64,000 nucleotides of DNA from NCBI GenBank assembly GCA_025602905.1, contig JAHLKI010000035.1, positions 124,001-188,000 on the forward strand, given 5' to 3'. This DNA is from Phlyctochytrium arcticum. Lineage: Eukaryota; Chytridiomycota; Chytridiomycetes; Chytridiales; Chytridiaceae. Each line of letters starts with the position of its first letter. Within the stretch, counting starts at the first letter, position 1. This document shows, one piece after another, positions 1-10,259 of the stretch. The notes beneath the pieces are model-generated. The model was not told the origin of the DNA, did not search any database, and worked only from the letters and a program-made list of their open reading frames with translations. A program made the position numbers and the translations under genes.

Positions 1-1597
1 TGGGCATGATGAGGAACGACAATTGTTCCACCGTGAACCCGAATGCCAGCATTCGCTTGTCCTCGGCAATCGAAACCTCGTCCAGCTCTACTTCCTGGGA
101 TGCCCCGGATCGAGCAGCAAACTTGCAGACATCCTCCATGTCAATCATGTGTTCCTTGATCCAAGCGGAAAAGGGGCGCTCAGAGCAAATACGCATCTTG
201 AGCTCCTTGTCGTCTACAATACGACCCTCTTCCGTGTCCACCAGCAACATTTTCCCGGGCTGCAAACGACCCTTTTGAATGATGGTTTCGGGGGCGACCA
301 GAATCGTTCCAACCTCGGAAGCGCAAATCATAATATCGGCATCCGTGACATAGAATCGACAAGGGCGCAGACCGTTTCGATCCAAGGAAGCACCGACATA
401 ACGACCATCAGAAAAGGTAAAGAGCGCAGGACCATCCCAAGGTTCCATCAGACACGCGGCCCACTCGTAAAAAGCTCGCTTCTCGGGCTCCATGTTGGGC
501 TGGTTCTCCCAAGCTTCAGGAATCATCATCATGACGGCTTCGGGCAAGGAGAGGATGCCATTCATGATGAGCAATTCCAAGACATTGTCAAAAGCCGCAG
601 AGTCGGAGCCGCCCTCTTCAATGATGGGGAAAAGCGACTCTAGCTGGTCCTTGAATGCCTCACTCTTGATGACACCCTCACGGGCGCGCATCCAGTTCTT
701 GTTGCCACGCAGAGTATTGATTTCACCATTGTGAGCACACCATCGCATGGGTTGAGCACGGTCCCAGGAGGGAAATGTGTTTGTGGAGAAGCGAGAGTGG
801 ACCAAGCAAAAGTAGGATTCGAAAGCGGGGTTGGTGAGGTCGGAAAAGTAGGGGTAGACTTGGACGGGCGACAAGAGACCCTTGTAGACCATGTGTTTGC
901 TAGAGAGGGAGCAAATGTAAAACCACTTGCTCATAGTGATGGCGTGGGTCGACTGTTTGCGCAAAATGTAGAGCTGGCGCTCGAAATGCTTGTAGTCAAA
1001 TTCATTGGTGTAGTGGGCGCGGACCAGTGTGACAAAGGGTTGAAAGATGGCGGGTTCCTTGTTTTTGGAGGAGGGGCCGAGGATGGAATTGTCGCGCGGA
1101 ACGGGTCGCCAACACAAGACATTGAGGCCAAGAGAATGGGCAATTTCCTCAAAGCGTTCCTGACTTTCCTTGAGGACGACGTCGTCGGGTTTGAAATAAA
1201 TATTTCCAACGGCGTACTGGCCGGGCGGGGGCAAGACTATGCCAAAGTTGCGCTTGACTTCGCGGCCAAAGAGGTCGTGGGGGATGGAGCACATGACTCC
1301 AGCACCGTCTCCGTCGCGGGTATCGGCGCCAACGGCACCACGATGGGTCATGTTGCAGAGGAGGTTGCGGGCATCGGCGACAATGGGGTGACTGGGTTTT
1401 CCCTTGATGTGGCAGACAAAACCGACACCACAAGCATCCTTTTCGTGGGCAGGGTCATAGAGGCCCTGGGCCTGGGGAATGGAGTCGGCCCAGGAGGTGT
1501 AGTGGCCGTCGTCATTTTCAATCGAGTGACCTCGAGGGGGTTCGGCTACAGCAGTCGTCGTCGGAAGTGGCTCCGCATCGTTCACTTGACGGTGCAT
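1..1597 (-). CDS. GLT1: Glutamate synthase (GOGAT), N-terminal part, cut by the window edge
   Basis: The minus-strand frame stays open from the left edge to an ATG at 1597-1595 and gives about 532 residues. Residues about 55-60 read ACGVGF, the mature start of class II glutamine amidotransferases. Cys56 would be the nucleophile freed when the propeptide is removed. Further family blocks follow: THRGAVGADTRDGDGAG, CLVHSRFSTNTFPSW, MRWCAHNGEINTLRGN and EPWDGPALFTFSDG. The enzyme makes glutamate from glutamine and 2-oxoglutarate; fungal GOGATs are about 2100 residues, so the synthase and reductase domains lie outside the window. The start is chosen because an upstream in-frame stop sits just beyond a probable 5' UTR intron. 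The identification is very secure; the exact start is less so. Confidence 0.95.
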   Translation of the reverse strand, partial: MHRQVNDAEPLPTTTAVAEPPRGHSIENDDGHYTSWADSIPQAQGLYDPAHEKDACGVGFVCHIKGKPSHPIVADARNLLCNMTHRGAVGADTRDGDGAGVMCSIPHDLFGREVKRNFGIVLPPPGQYAVGNIYFKPDDVVLKESQERFEEIAHSLGLNVLCWRPVPRDNSILGPSSKNKEPAIFQPFVTLVRAHYTNEFDYKHFERQLYILRKQSTHAITMSKWFYICSLSSKHMVYKGLLSPVQVYPYFSDLTNPAFESYFCLVHSRFSTNTFPSWDRAQPMRWCAHNGEINTLRGNKNWMRAREGVIKSEAFKDQLESLFPIIEEGGSDSAAFDNVLELLIMNGILSLPEAVMMMIPEAWENQPNMEPEKRAFYEWAACLMEPWDGPALFTFSDGRYVGASLDRNGLRPCRFYVTDADIMICASEVGTILVAPETIIQKGRLQPGKMLLVDTEEGRIVDDKELKMRICSERPFSAWIKEHMIDMEDVCKFAARSGASQEVELDEVSIAEDKRMLAFGFTVEQLSFLIMP

Positions 1598-1656
1598 TCG
1601 ACGTGCAGCTATGTTCTTTTCTGCTTTTTTGTAGAGATAAAAGTCAGCGTCTTTGT

Positions 1657-1855
1657 ACTTTTAAATAACCCGGGAGGTACGCAAAAGAAAACCTTACCTA
1701 GTTGTTTTTTGTCTTTGTCCGCGCGGGAGGGCTGTTTCCGACTGCTCTTTGTCGTGTTTGCGTTGACGGTTCAAGGGACGTGGGGGGGGGGGGGGTACGG
1801 TGGTCGGGCAAGAAAGAGCCTGGGGAAGGGAGGGAGGAAGAAGGTTTATATAGGG
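1657..1855 (-). promoter_or_regulatory. GLT1 promoter with TATA box and 5' UTR intron
   Basis: On the minus strand a TATATAAA-type box lies at about 1845-1853. Downstream is a candidate 40-base intron at 1697-1658, with donor GTAAGG and acceptor AAAAG, before the GLT1 ATG at 1597. A 14-G run on the plus strand (1782-1795) falls in the leader. Open frames across this leader (for example 1698-1988) contain the TATA box and are probably not coding. The TATA and splice motifs are seen; their function is inferred. Confidence 0.5.
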
Positions 1856-2465
1856 CAGGAAAGTGGGGGCTGCACGTGGGAGTGAGTTTTCGCCAGAGGA
1901 GTTTTGGGAGCGGCGGGAGAAGCCGGGAGCTGATTGAGTTGCTGATTGCTTGCGTAAGCAGATGTTCTCCCATCGGATCCGATGCCATCTCCTTTCTTTC
2001 CTTCTCTGCCCCTCTCGAGTCTCGAGCGAGTCTCGGACGGACGCGTAGGTGTATGTATGCTCCGGGTATATACGCTCAGTCCCCACACAGTCTCATGATA
2101 ATACCGCGGGCCCAACAGTCTTAGAGCCACCACGCGCGTCTCACAAAGAGATGCCCGTGCAACTTTAGATTGATATAATTGTGGTATCCATCGATCTTAT
2201 CACATCAGCAAATGTACTCTGTCCGTTTTGGGGTTAATTGCGCTTGTTGACTGCGGGCATGGGATTCATGAGTGCACTGTGAGGGCAGTGCGGAGGGAGG
2301 CTGCATGCAGCTGGGTGCAGGGGGATGCACTGGGGATGCACTATCTGATGCACTATAGGGAACGCAGAGGGAGGAACGGGCAGTGGGCAGTGAGTGAGGG
2401 AGGGCAAGTGACCTACGACTGCGCCACGCAAGTCGGAAAGTCAGCACGATCCAAATTCAACCTCC
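1856..2465. other. Intergenic, no gene recognised
   Basis: Several short open frames overlap here on both strands, but none has a recognisable domain or a convincing splice pattern. The stretch 2270-2400 is rich in GGGATGCACT-like words repeated a few times. I see no tRNA or other RNA gene. Confidence 0.5.
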
Positions 2466-2469
2466 GCCC

Positions 2470-2890
2470 GCCAAGCCACTTCTGTTGGAAATCCGCGGGT
2501 TTGAACATATCTCCAAAAGCAACGACAGCAACATGTTCAACAGCATTAAGTTCTTTGAGAGAGACAAGCCACTTTCGTTCAAAAAGCCGGGTTTGACCCA
2601 GGGTTTGACCGGTAGAATCTGTCCAGAGAACATGGCGGTATGCATAAAGTCTAAATCACTTTGCGTTTACGCCAAGCGGCCACTTTCAGGGTCCTTGTTA
2701 GATCTACCCGCTGAATTTGAACTTTCTTGCGACAGGGAATTCTTGAAATTCGCGCTGTGCTGTCGGGGACCCGCTGGCGGTATGGGCCACCCGACCCACC
2801 CACCCCAGGAGAGCCAAACCACTTTCGTTCAAAAAGCTGTTTGACCAGTAAAATCTGTCCTTTTAGTCCAGAGAACATAGCGGTGTGGTC
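2470..2890. repeat. Decayed direct repeats, intergenic
   Basis: Two clear copies share the order CCACTTTCGTTCAAAAAGC, then TTTGACC, then AATCTGTCC, then AGAGAACATxGCGGT: one at about 2568-2641 and one at about 2817-2887. A weaker copy starts near 2475 (GCCACTTCTGTTGGAAAT) and a fragment lies at 2688. No coding capacity is evident. They look like remnants of an intergenic repeat; its type is unknown. Confidence 0.6.
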
Positions 2891-3183
2891 CCCAACCGGA
2901 CACACAGGTCCGGTGAGGAAAATCCCATCCGGCGCAAGCTGACGAGAAAAAAACTGTCAGTCCAAACATGTTGTTCCATTACTTTGGCATAAGCGGTTGG
3001 ATTTCAAGGCTTGGATTCAGTCATCTCATGTTTTTGAAGCCCATTGCGGATGTTTCACATTCGGGGTAGAGGAATTTGACTACATTATGATAATGTTGTG
3101 CTGTATCACCTACAATACATGTTTTTTATGGATGTCGTATTATACGAATCACCAAAATGTCAAGTTTTCCATTACTTTGTTCC

Positions 3184-3202
3184 GGGGGGGGGGGGGGGGG
3201 GG
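3184..3202 (+). repeat. 19-base poly-G run abutting transposon copy 1
   Basis: Nineteen consecutive G bases end exactly at the base before the left inverted repeat of the transposon at 3203. A poly-G run in this spot occupies the place where a target-site duplication should be. It may be real or an assembly or sequencing artefact. Confidence 0.9.
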
Positions 3203-3222
3203 CTCAGCGCAACCCGAGTTTT
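3203..3222 (+). repeat. Left terminal inverted repeat, copy 1
   Basis: This 20-base sequence beginning CTCAGCGCAACC is repeated inverted at 6757-6776 with one mismatch. It directly follows the 19-G run. Confidence 0.88.
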
Positions 3223-3458
3223 ACAATAAGGAGGCACAGTCATTGTAGCATTAAGTAAGCTGATCCGACCTGGCCGTTTTACTTGACGTTTTTGCAAAAC
3301 GTTCGTTCACCATCTGTCCATTTCCACGCGATCTTTTCAGCTACACACCTCAACTAAACTCTTGAAACTCACCTCAACCGGTATGGGAAGGAGCCTCTGT
3401 GACTTTATCCCAACCTTTTCTGACCGGTTCTTTAGAATTTCGACGCGCAAGCAGCTGT

Positions 3459-6371
3459 ATGCCGCCCAAGAAGAAGGTGAGATGGGCATCTTCATGATCT
3501 CAAAGACAAGCCTTTTTCCTTCCGTAGCTGTCAGCCCACTTATTCTTTCACTTCTTCTTGTTACTACCATTATAGTGCCAGGTCGCCAGCGGCCTTGTCT
3601 GGTACCACGAGGTACCCGGGAAAAAGGGCAACAAACAAGTCTATTATCCTGGATGTATCGGTTGTGGGAAAAAAAGTGCTAGTAGATTTCACAAACTGCT
3701 CTTTGCGGAACTTGATAGTCTTAAGCAGCATGGTGTAAAGCCCCTCCTTGGCCGCGGAATTGACGCTCCGTGGGCTTGTGAGGCCTGCCGCGCCCGATGG
3801 TACAGAGCGGGCCTGATTCGAGCACCCATTGTACCCATCCAAGATGCAGATGCAGATGCTGCACCAAACGAGGGCCTCAATGGTGATGGAGATGGGAGTG
3901 ACACTGGCAATGTCAATATCATCGCCGACCTCGATGCAAATGAAAATGCAGGTGCAGCTGTTACCCCAACCCCAGAAACCACTCAGGCGCCAAATGTGGA
4001 TCCCAACTCGGATGCTGAGTATGAGGAGGCTCTTCGTGAGTTGGTTGACCATCCGTCTGATGGCAACCCGTTACTCGATATTGATGGTTTCGCACAAAAG
4101 TATCGAGCATATGCCGTGAAGGCGCGCATGATCGGGTTCCGTGAGCAATACTCTCCCATCTACAATGACCGCATGAAAAGAGAGGTTGTTTTTTCCGTTT
4201 GTTACGACGGAAGCTTACGGAACCAGAAATGTGACTACATTAAACGATTCTTTGGCCACGAATTCATCACCGCGTCCTACACTGATCAGCGATTCATGTC
4301 TAGGATGAATCTGTGTTATCATCCTTCCAAGTCAATTACTCGCCAGAATGACTTGATTGTTTCAGCACAAGAACGCGTAGTGAATGACATCCTAGTGAAC
4401 AATCCCCTCTTAGTCATTACAATCGATGACTTTCACTGGTGTCAGATTCGGCCTGTCCCAGATGCGGCGAATGCCCCTGGAAAATTCACCAGCGCGAAAA
4501 CCACTGCAAATTACGCAGTAAAGCTTCATCGGGAAATGCCACCCCTCCCGCCTAACATAGGCGATGTTATGACTTCCATTCTCCAGGACTCTTCATGGAT
4601 GCCCGTATCTCTTGGCGCTCCACAAAGAGAGACGTACGCTGAGGTCCGCAACGGTGAAATCTTGTCGAAAAAGATGTACGCCTATAGTATGGCTACGAAG
4701 GCCGGATCGCAAGAGGACTTCCATATCATCGGCAGCGATGAGAATCCTTTGAAGAGCGCCCTCGATTTGCAGCCGTGTCTGGATAACATCCAGACATTTT
4801 TAGCCAAAGTTGATTATCCAGGCCAAGACAATACTTTCAGCAAGTCCGTCATTCTGGCAGGTGATTTCTACGTGTGGATGTATGCTAGCAAGCTGCTACG
4901 GTCGCCCACATATGGAGATCTCAGGCCTCACGTCTTGCCCGTACCAGACAACATGCATACGGCGCTGAATGTACAGGAGGCGGTCCTCGTTCATGGTTGG
5001 ACCATAATCCATCCCCTCTGGATCGCTGGGTATCCGGACGTGGAGAATACAGCGCCCATCAACGTGAGACCGAAGCGCAGAACGGCAATGCTGGCCCTTT
5101 CTATGACAGCTTGGCAGGAATGCCGTCAGGAACTCCTGAGTGCTTATAAGCTGGGCATAGCTAATAATCCCAAGGCAACCCCGGTCCGCAAGGCGATGGT
5201 CGAGTCAATTCTGTCCCTTTTTGAAGACCACATTCCCCTGGCAGTGGATTGTCCTTACCTGTTATCAAGTGGGGACCTTTTGCAGGTCAAAATGTGCCTT
5301 AAGCGTCTCTTCCCTTTGTTCGCTCTCTTAGGGGAAAAAAACTATGTTAACATTGTTCTTTTCCAGCTTGGTCTTCTCGAAAGGCTTCCTTCCCACCTTC
5401 CGGAGGGTATTGTTATGGCTTTTCTTTTCTCCACATTCTCTAGTGAGGACTTAGAAGTCTTTCACTCCATTCTCCGGGCTGCTATACGCTTCCAAGACAC
5501 AAATGCGCAAGTAGCCAGGAAAGCTATGCTGATCACAGCCATGAGGGGGGAGTCGGCATTGATGCAGCTTGCTGCTATGACCGAGCGGGAGTTAGCGATA
5601 CGAAGGCGGCCAGTGGCTCCGATTGAGGGAGAGTCAGTGATCAAGAAAGAGCCGGGGACCTCTGGAGAGGCCCGTAGTTCCGCCCCAACCCCTCTGGAGA
5701 AGGCTGCCGATGATGTGGTCCCCAGAATGGTTGCTTACCTCAAAGAGCTTTTTTCCAGCCTCTTTGCTTTCTCTTTCGATGTTGTTGGCCAAACTGACAA
5801 GCTTCCTTATGCTGCTGCTTTGCCGCATTATAACCTTGTTCTCAGGCCGCCTCGTTCACGTCCCATGCCATCAACGCCATTACTTTCAATTGAGACGGTC
5901 GTGAACAATTCGGGCCCGTCCAGTAGAAACAGGAATGCTGTCACAACTCCTGTCCCCTCTGGCGACAAAGAGAACCCCGCGGTCAACCCTCCCTCACCCA
6001 GCGGCGATTCAATCCCCACGGTGGTACTGGCCACTATCAGGGAGTCGCTAGTGCCTTTGCCCCTGCGCCGACAACCATATATCAATCTGGGAAACCACAT
6101 TGATATTGAAGGTTTTCAGAGTGTTTCGATGCCGGCGGAGAGGAGCCCCCTAACGGACGTTACAAATGGACAATCATCCACCAAGGCCAAGAAAATCAAA
6201 GTCCGAGAGTTCCTGAAAACCGATTGTTTGAACTACGATCTGACAGCTTGTGGGTGCAAGGTTTTCAACTGCCAATGTGCAGCTATGTACCAATGGATTG
6301 CTACCAAGTCTATCGAACACTTCTCTGAGAACATCGACAAGAGCCCCGTCCGCGGTGATGAAGGTAAATAA
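3459..6371 (+). CDS. Putative DDE-type transposase of copy 1 (937 aa, two exons)
   Basis: Exon 1 is 3459-3476 (MPPKKK), followed by a GTGAG..ATTATAG intron, then exon 2, 3576-6371. The spliced frame is uninterrupted. The N-terminus holds a paired-CxxC finger: PGCIGCGKK, then WACEACRARWY. An acidic, low-complexity linker follows. The core carries blocks shared with the 50.9-kb homologue: TIDDF (Asp290/291), AGDFYVW (Asp436), PDNMHTALNVQEA and FSSEDLEVFHSILRAAIR (Glu630). Asp-Asp-Glu spaced about 145 and 193 residues apart would suit an RNase-H-like transposase. A C-terminal Cys cluster (CGCKVFNCQCAAMY) may be a second metal site. The order resembles DUF6589-type fungal proteins, but that is a tentative memory. 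Position inside inverted repeats supports a role in mobilising the element. Confidence 0.85.
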
Positions 6372-6756
6372 GCCAGAGGTGTCGCATCAGTGCCTTGCGA
6401 GCTGTGCGCTTTTTCCTTCCAAGAACGATCACTCACCTTCTTCCAAATACTTTGTAGAATCTTCAGTTTCAACCCCAGCTTGACTGCTCGAGTGTATGTT
6501 CATCAGTTTGCCGTTTATGTCCCCCCCGGAATTTCCTTCACGCGTTTTCGACGTCGGTTTTCGAGCCATCACATCTCTTCTTACATAGTCTCAGGTAGCG
6601 GACAGCACTCCTATAAAGTCTTAGATATGTTTCCATCATTTTCAATACTCAGTTGTGTTATTTTCATATAAGGTTTGGGGCATTTTCAGGTACCCTCTCA
6701 TTCTTGCGGAACGCGTTTGGACTGTCGGACATTGCTTACGTAAATTTTTCCCGCCA

Positions 6757-6776
6757 AAAACCCGGGTTGCGCTGAG
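6757..6776 (-). repeat. Right terminal inverted repeat, copy 1
   Basis: This is the inverted partner of 3203-3222, with one mismatch in 20. It lies 385 bases after the transposase stop codon, and the segment between looks like a 3' UTR with no further gene. Confidence 0.88.
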
Positions 6777-7079
6777 CAACGTTTGGCGGAGATCGACTTG
6801 CGTGTGATTGACTTCCATGTGGCACAGTGATCGCTGTGCATCCCTCAACTTTACAGAAAATGGTACGTTTCAACCTCTTAAAAGTCCTCTTTGGAAAGAG
6901 CTGTTCACTAACCAGACGCTTTTCCTTCTTTCTTTTCCCTTCAATTTTGCCTTCTTCACCTGTCCTTGATCTCTGACTCTTGTCTTTAATTGTTGTTGTC
7001 TTTGGTTCGACCACTTGTATTGTATTGTATGTTGAATAGTATCCCGGTGCCAAACACAGCTTGGCCAGAGTAGGAAGTT

Positions 7080-7113
7080 CCTATATATAGTAGTAGCAAC
7101 GGTATATAATACA
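7080..7113 (+). promoter_or_regulatory. TATA-like boxes just upstream of the carrier gene
   Basis: TATATATAG at about 7083 and GTATATAATA at 7102 lie 10-30 bases before the ATG at 7114. If the second were the TATA box the leader would be almost absent, so the first, or a further upstream signal, is more likely. Evidence is motif only. Confidence 0.35.
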
Positions 7114-8229
7114 ATGGCAGACGCCTTCCTGGCCGGCCTTGCCTCGGGAGCAACCAAGCTGCTCGTCGGCCACCCTTTCGGCAAGTGACTTTTTCCCAAC
7201 ATGAAATCCCTCGACTAACCTAACCAACGAGCAGACACCCTCAAGGTCCGCCTGCAAACAGAAGGCTCCTATGGCCAGTTCAAAGGCCCCCTAGACTGTC
7301 TCCGCAGTACCATCCGCAAGGTCTTTATCCCCGCGACAAACGAAACGGAATGCCTGGAGAGCTAATGCGATATATAACGCGTTAGGAAGGGCTCTTTGCA
7401 CTCTACAAGGGCGCTAGTCCCCCATTACTAGGATGGGCTCTCATGGACTCGGTAAATATATATAGATCCCCTTTGCAAACTCCGAAACATACCCAACTAA
7501 AGTCAAAAAAGGTCCAAATGGGAACCCTGTCAAATCTCCGGCTATTTTTCCAATCCCGTCATCCAGATGACGAGAACGGAAATCCCATCCCCCTCTCCCT
7601 CCCCGAACACGCCCTCGCCGGCCTCGGCGCAGGCATCACCGTCTCCTTTATCGCCACCCCCGTCGAAGTCCTCAAAGGCCGCCTCCAAGTCCAATACACC
7701 TCCCCCAAATCCCATCAACGTCCGCTTTACACAGGCCCTATCGACTGTGCCCGTCAACTCGTCAAAAACAACGGCATCCCAGGCCTCTACAAAGGTCTCT
7801 CGGCCTGTCTCCTCTTTCGCTCCTTCTTCTGGGTCCTCTGGGGCTCCTACGAAGCCTACCGCCGCCTATTCACCCGCTGGGGCGTCTCCAACGACACCAT
7901 CGCCTTTTGGGCCGGTGGGTGTGCCGCCAATACGTTTTGGACCATTAGTTTTCCCGCCGACGTTGTCAAACAACGCATGATGACCCAACCCGACATTAAA
8001 CCCCCCAAATACCCCTCCCTCCGCTCCTGTTTCTCCCACATCTACAAAACTGGTACAGTCTCTTCCTCTTGCATCTCCCCCACTTGCCTTCTAACACTAA
8101 CATAAAATAGAGGGCATCAAAGGCTTTTATAAAGGCTTTACACCCTGCTTCCTCCGCTCGTTCCCAACCAACGGTGCAGCCATCTTTGTCTATGAAAGTC
8201 TGATGCGCTTCTCGAGAGCTCGCGAGTGA
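7114..8229 (+). CDS. Mitochondrial carrier family (SLC25) protein, 292 aa, five exons
   Basis: Exons are 7114-7180, 7235-7320, 7386-7451, 7512-8052 and 8111-8229; all phases close to a 292-residue product, the normal carrier length. Three repeats are visible with the family signature PxDxxK or its variants: [23 protein letters not shown] and [11 protein letters not shown]. Each is followed by a GLYKG or GFYKG-type turn. Six transmembrane helices in the inner mitochondrial membrane are expected. Substrate is not certain. The LVGHPFDT start and the GWALMDSV block recall the yeast YFR045W/MRX20 and acylcarnitine-like groups. Intron 1 uses a GC donor (GCAAGT), and splicing there is required to restore PFDTLK. 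Intron 2 has a weak GTCTTT donor. Confidence 0.93.
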
Positions 8230-8744
8230 CATTGTACATTCATCCACTTTATTTATTTGGTCAATCCTTTCTTTTTTGTATATACTGGTTCGGCAATATG
8301 AGCATCTGGTGTCTCAAGCATGAGAATGACCTGCGCACTCTCGGGAGAATTACATCCTGCGTGCTGTGCTCTTTGTGGATCAGAGTCTCACACACGCCCG
8401 GGAGTAATGTCCTGTTCTCGTTCTCTGGATCGTGCTGCAACCGTGCGCATCCGTACATCTCAAAAAAGTGTGAATGTCGGCCTATCGTAAACCTATGTAA
8501 TGAGGAATGACCCTGATGCGCCCTTGGTTGGATAGACGCGCGTTCTGAGTAGACACAAACCTTTCCCACGCTCGTCCCCGTTACAGTCTTCAGACTCGCG
8601 CATGCCGGAGGGGTAGTGAGAACTATATTTATTTCTTGTAATTTAAAAGTTACATTGTAAGACTGAAATATGCACATCGCAGCTTTTCTGCGAGAATGTT
8701 TTTTCTCTTCTCTTATCTACAGTAGCAACCATTAACCCAAACAC
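8230..8744. other. Intergenic, no gene recognised
   Basis: Only short frames without domains or splice logic occur. I see no RNA gene. Confidence 0.5.
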
Positions 8745-9030
8745 CAGTAAACCGGCCACTAGGTGAGTGCACGGCGGGCAGGTACCCCCCCACACACACC
8801 GCGAGGTCCTTGACAAATAACAGAGTCACCAAACAAAACCGTCGATTGCCCCTTCCCGCTACCATTTTGCAGTGATGGCCATGACTGGAGACTGTCAAAA
8901 CAGTAAACCGGCCACTAGGTGACGACCGGCGAGCAGATACCGCACACACCGCGAGGTCCTTGGCAAGAAGAGAGTCACCAACAAACCGTCGATGCCCTCT
9001 CCCGATACCACTTTGCAGTAGCAACCATTA
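8745..9030. repeat. Two ~120-130-base direct repeats
   Basis: Copy 1 (8745-8873) and copy 2 (8901-9018) both start CAGTAAACCGGCCACTAGGTGA. They share CACACACCGCGAGGTCCTTG, AGAGTCACCAA and ACCGTCGAT before ending at TTTGCAGT. The word CAGTAGCAACCATTA flanks the pair at 8720 and again at about 9016. The copies differ by small indels, so the duplication is not recent. Function is unknown. Confidence 0.8.
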
Positions 9031-9469
9031 CTGAACGACAATTCCGCGATATCAATGACAACCGAACCGGAGGCAGCAAATACGAACCTTGATATGCGAC
9101 GGCAAGTCCCCGAGGACCACGCCAAAATTTCTGAAGGTTGCCAAACCAATTGGCTCCTTAGTTCAAGCGAAACAAAGGCGGATGCAACACATAACCTGTC
9201 GATTGCCTGTCCTACACGTAAACCTTGGTCCACCTACAACGGAAGCGCTATGAACCTTGCCGCGATCGAGACTCCAGATGGGGGGGAAAGGCAAGATGGC
9301 TGTTTTGGACACAAACGTGTTGGCGGCACAGTCATGCGTCTCACGGCACAGTCATCCGACTTGCCGAGCCTCACGGGGGTGGGAAAACGTCGAAATGATC
9401 ATCTTGCCAATTGCAAAGTTACTTGAGACCCTCCAAGTTTTCCGTGCATAGTCTGAATCAATCGCATCC

Positions 9470-10259
9470 ATGATGGCCGGCTCAAGATTACCGATTGAAA
9501 TACTGGCGAGAATTGCGGGCGAGATCTACGATGTCAAAACTTTGCTCGTTCTCAGCTTCGTTTCTCATGCTTGGAATCAAGTTGCCCAACCACTTTTATA
9601 CCGCTCGAATTATTTTCAGGACACCCCTCATGCTCACCGCCAAATTCAGTTGTTGTTGAAAACGCTCGAAAAAAAACCACATCTGGCATATTTCGAAACC
9701 TGAAGGTCGACAGGTGGCTCTCCTTTCTGTCAGAGGATGATCAATTTCATGCGGAAATAGCTTCGATAACAGCTCTATGTACCAATCTGTACGTTTGCCG
9801 GCTGTTCATTTGGTTATGGTTTGAGTTGACCCAATCTTTTTCAATAGCACGGGGCTGACGATGGGATCACTTTTCTCAGACCATAATTTGCTGGGTATCG
9901 TGGAGAAGTGCGGTTCCCTAGAGGAACTGGATTTATCCGGTTGCCACAAAATCACGCCCAAAGGCATCGTCAAGATCTTGCCCTTCCTGAAAAATGTACG
10001 AAAGCTCGATGTTAGAGCCCTCCCAATTAATGATAATTGTCTTTATGACATCGCCAAAATGTGCCCACTATTGGAAGATCTAGACTTGTGGGGGACAAGG
10101 GTCACGCGAACCGGAGTATCTTCTATGATGAAGGGGGCTACAAAGTTGACGCCGCTCAATCTGTCGCAATCTAGAATTATTAGTTCTTCGGACATGGAAG
10201 CTATTAAGAAGGATAAGCCGCCGCATCTGACAATTACCACCTTAGGCCGTCGCCTGTGA
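9470..10259 (+). pseudogene. F-box plus leucine-rich-repeat protein, apparently frameshifted
   Basis: The first frame (9470-9703) starts MMAGSRLPIEILARIAGEIY and continues through VLSFVSHAWNQVAQPLLYRS, a clear F-box. It stops at TGA 9701. The coding sense continues one frame over (FRNLKVDRWLSF) until an intron at 9789-9847 (GTACGT..CAATAG). The next exon carries leucine-rich repeats such as LEELDLSGCHKITPKG and LEDLDLWGTRVTRTG and ends at 10259. One missing base near 9690-9700 explains the break, close to an A-run. F-box/LRR proteins recruit substrates to SCF ubiquitin ligases. This is either a pseudogene or a sequence error, and I cannot tell which. The family assignment is secure. Confidence 0.8.

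Larger units (their letters stand above)
3203..6776 (+). mobile_element. DNA transposon copy 1 (CAGCGCA-ended family), 3.57 kb
   Basis: The left end (3203-3222) is CTCAGCGCAACCCGAGTTTT. Its reverse complement matches the right end (6757-6776) at 19 of 20 bases. The inverted repeats enclose one gene (3459-6371) whose product is homologous to that of a second inverted-repeat element at 50481-54511. The two elements share the terminal core CAGCGCA but differ further in, so they are separate subfamilies. No target duplication is visible: the right flank is CAACGTTT, while the left flank is a G run. I do not recognise a named superfamily. Confidence 0.85.

Noticed and set aside
731..1885. 384-codon plus-strand open frame
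   Set aside because: It is the antisense shadow of GLT1, whose conserved GATase motifs are on the minus strand.
1698..1988. 96-codon minus frame upstream of GLT1
   Set aside because: It contains the TATA box of the GLT1 promoter and lies in its leader.
9055..9426. 123-codon frame (MTTEPEAANTNLDMRR start) as a gene
   Set aside because: No domain, no splice context, and composition close to random; it overlaps other open frames.
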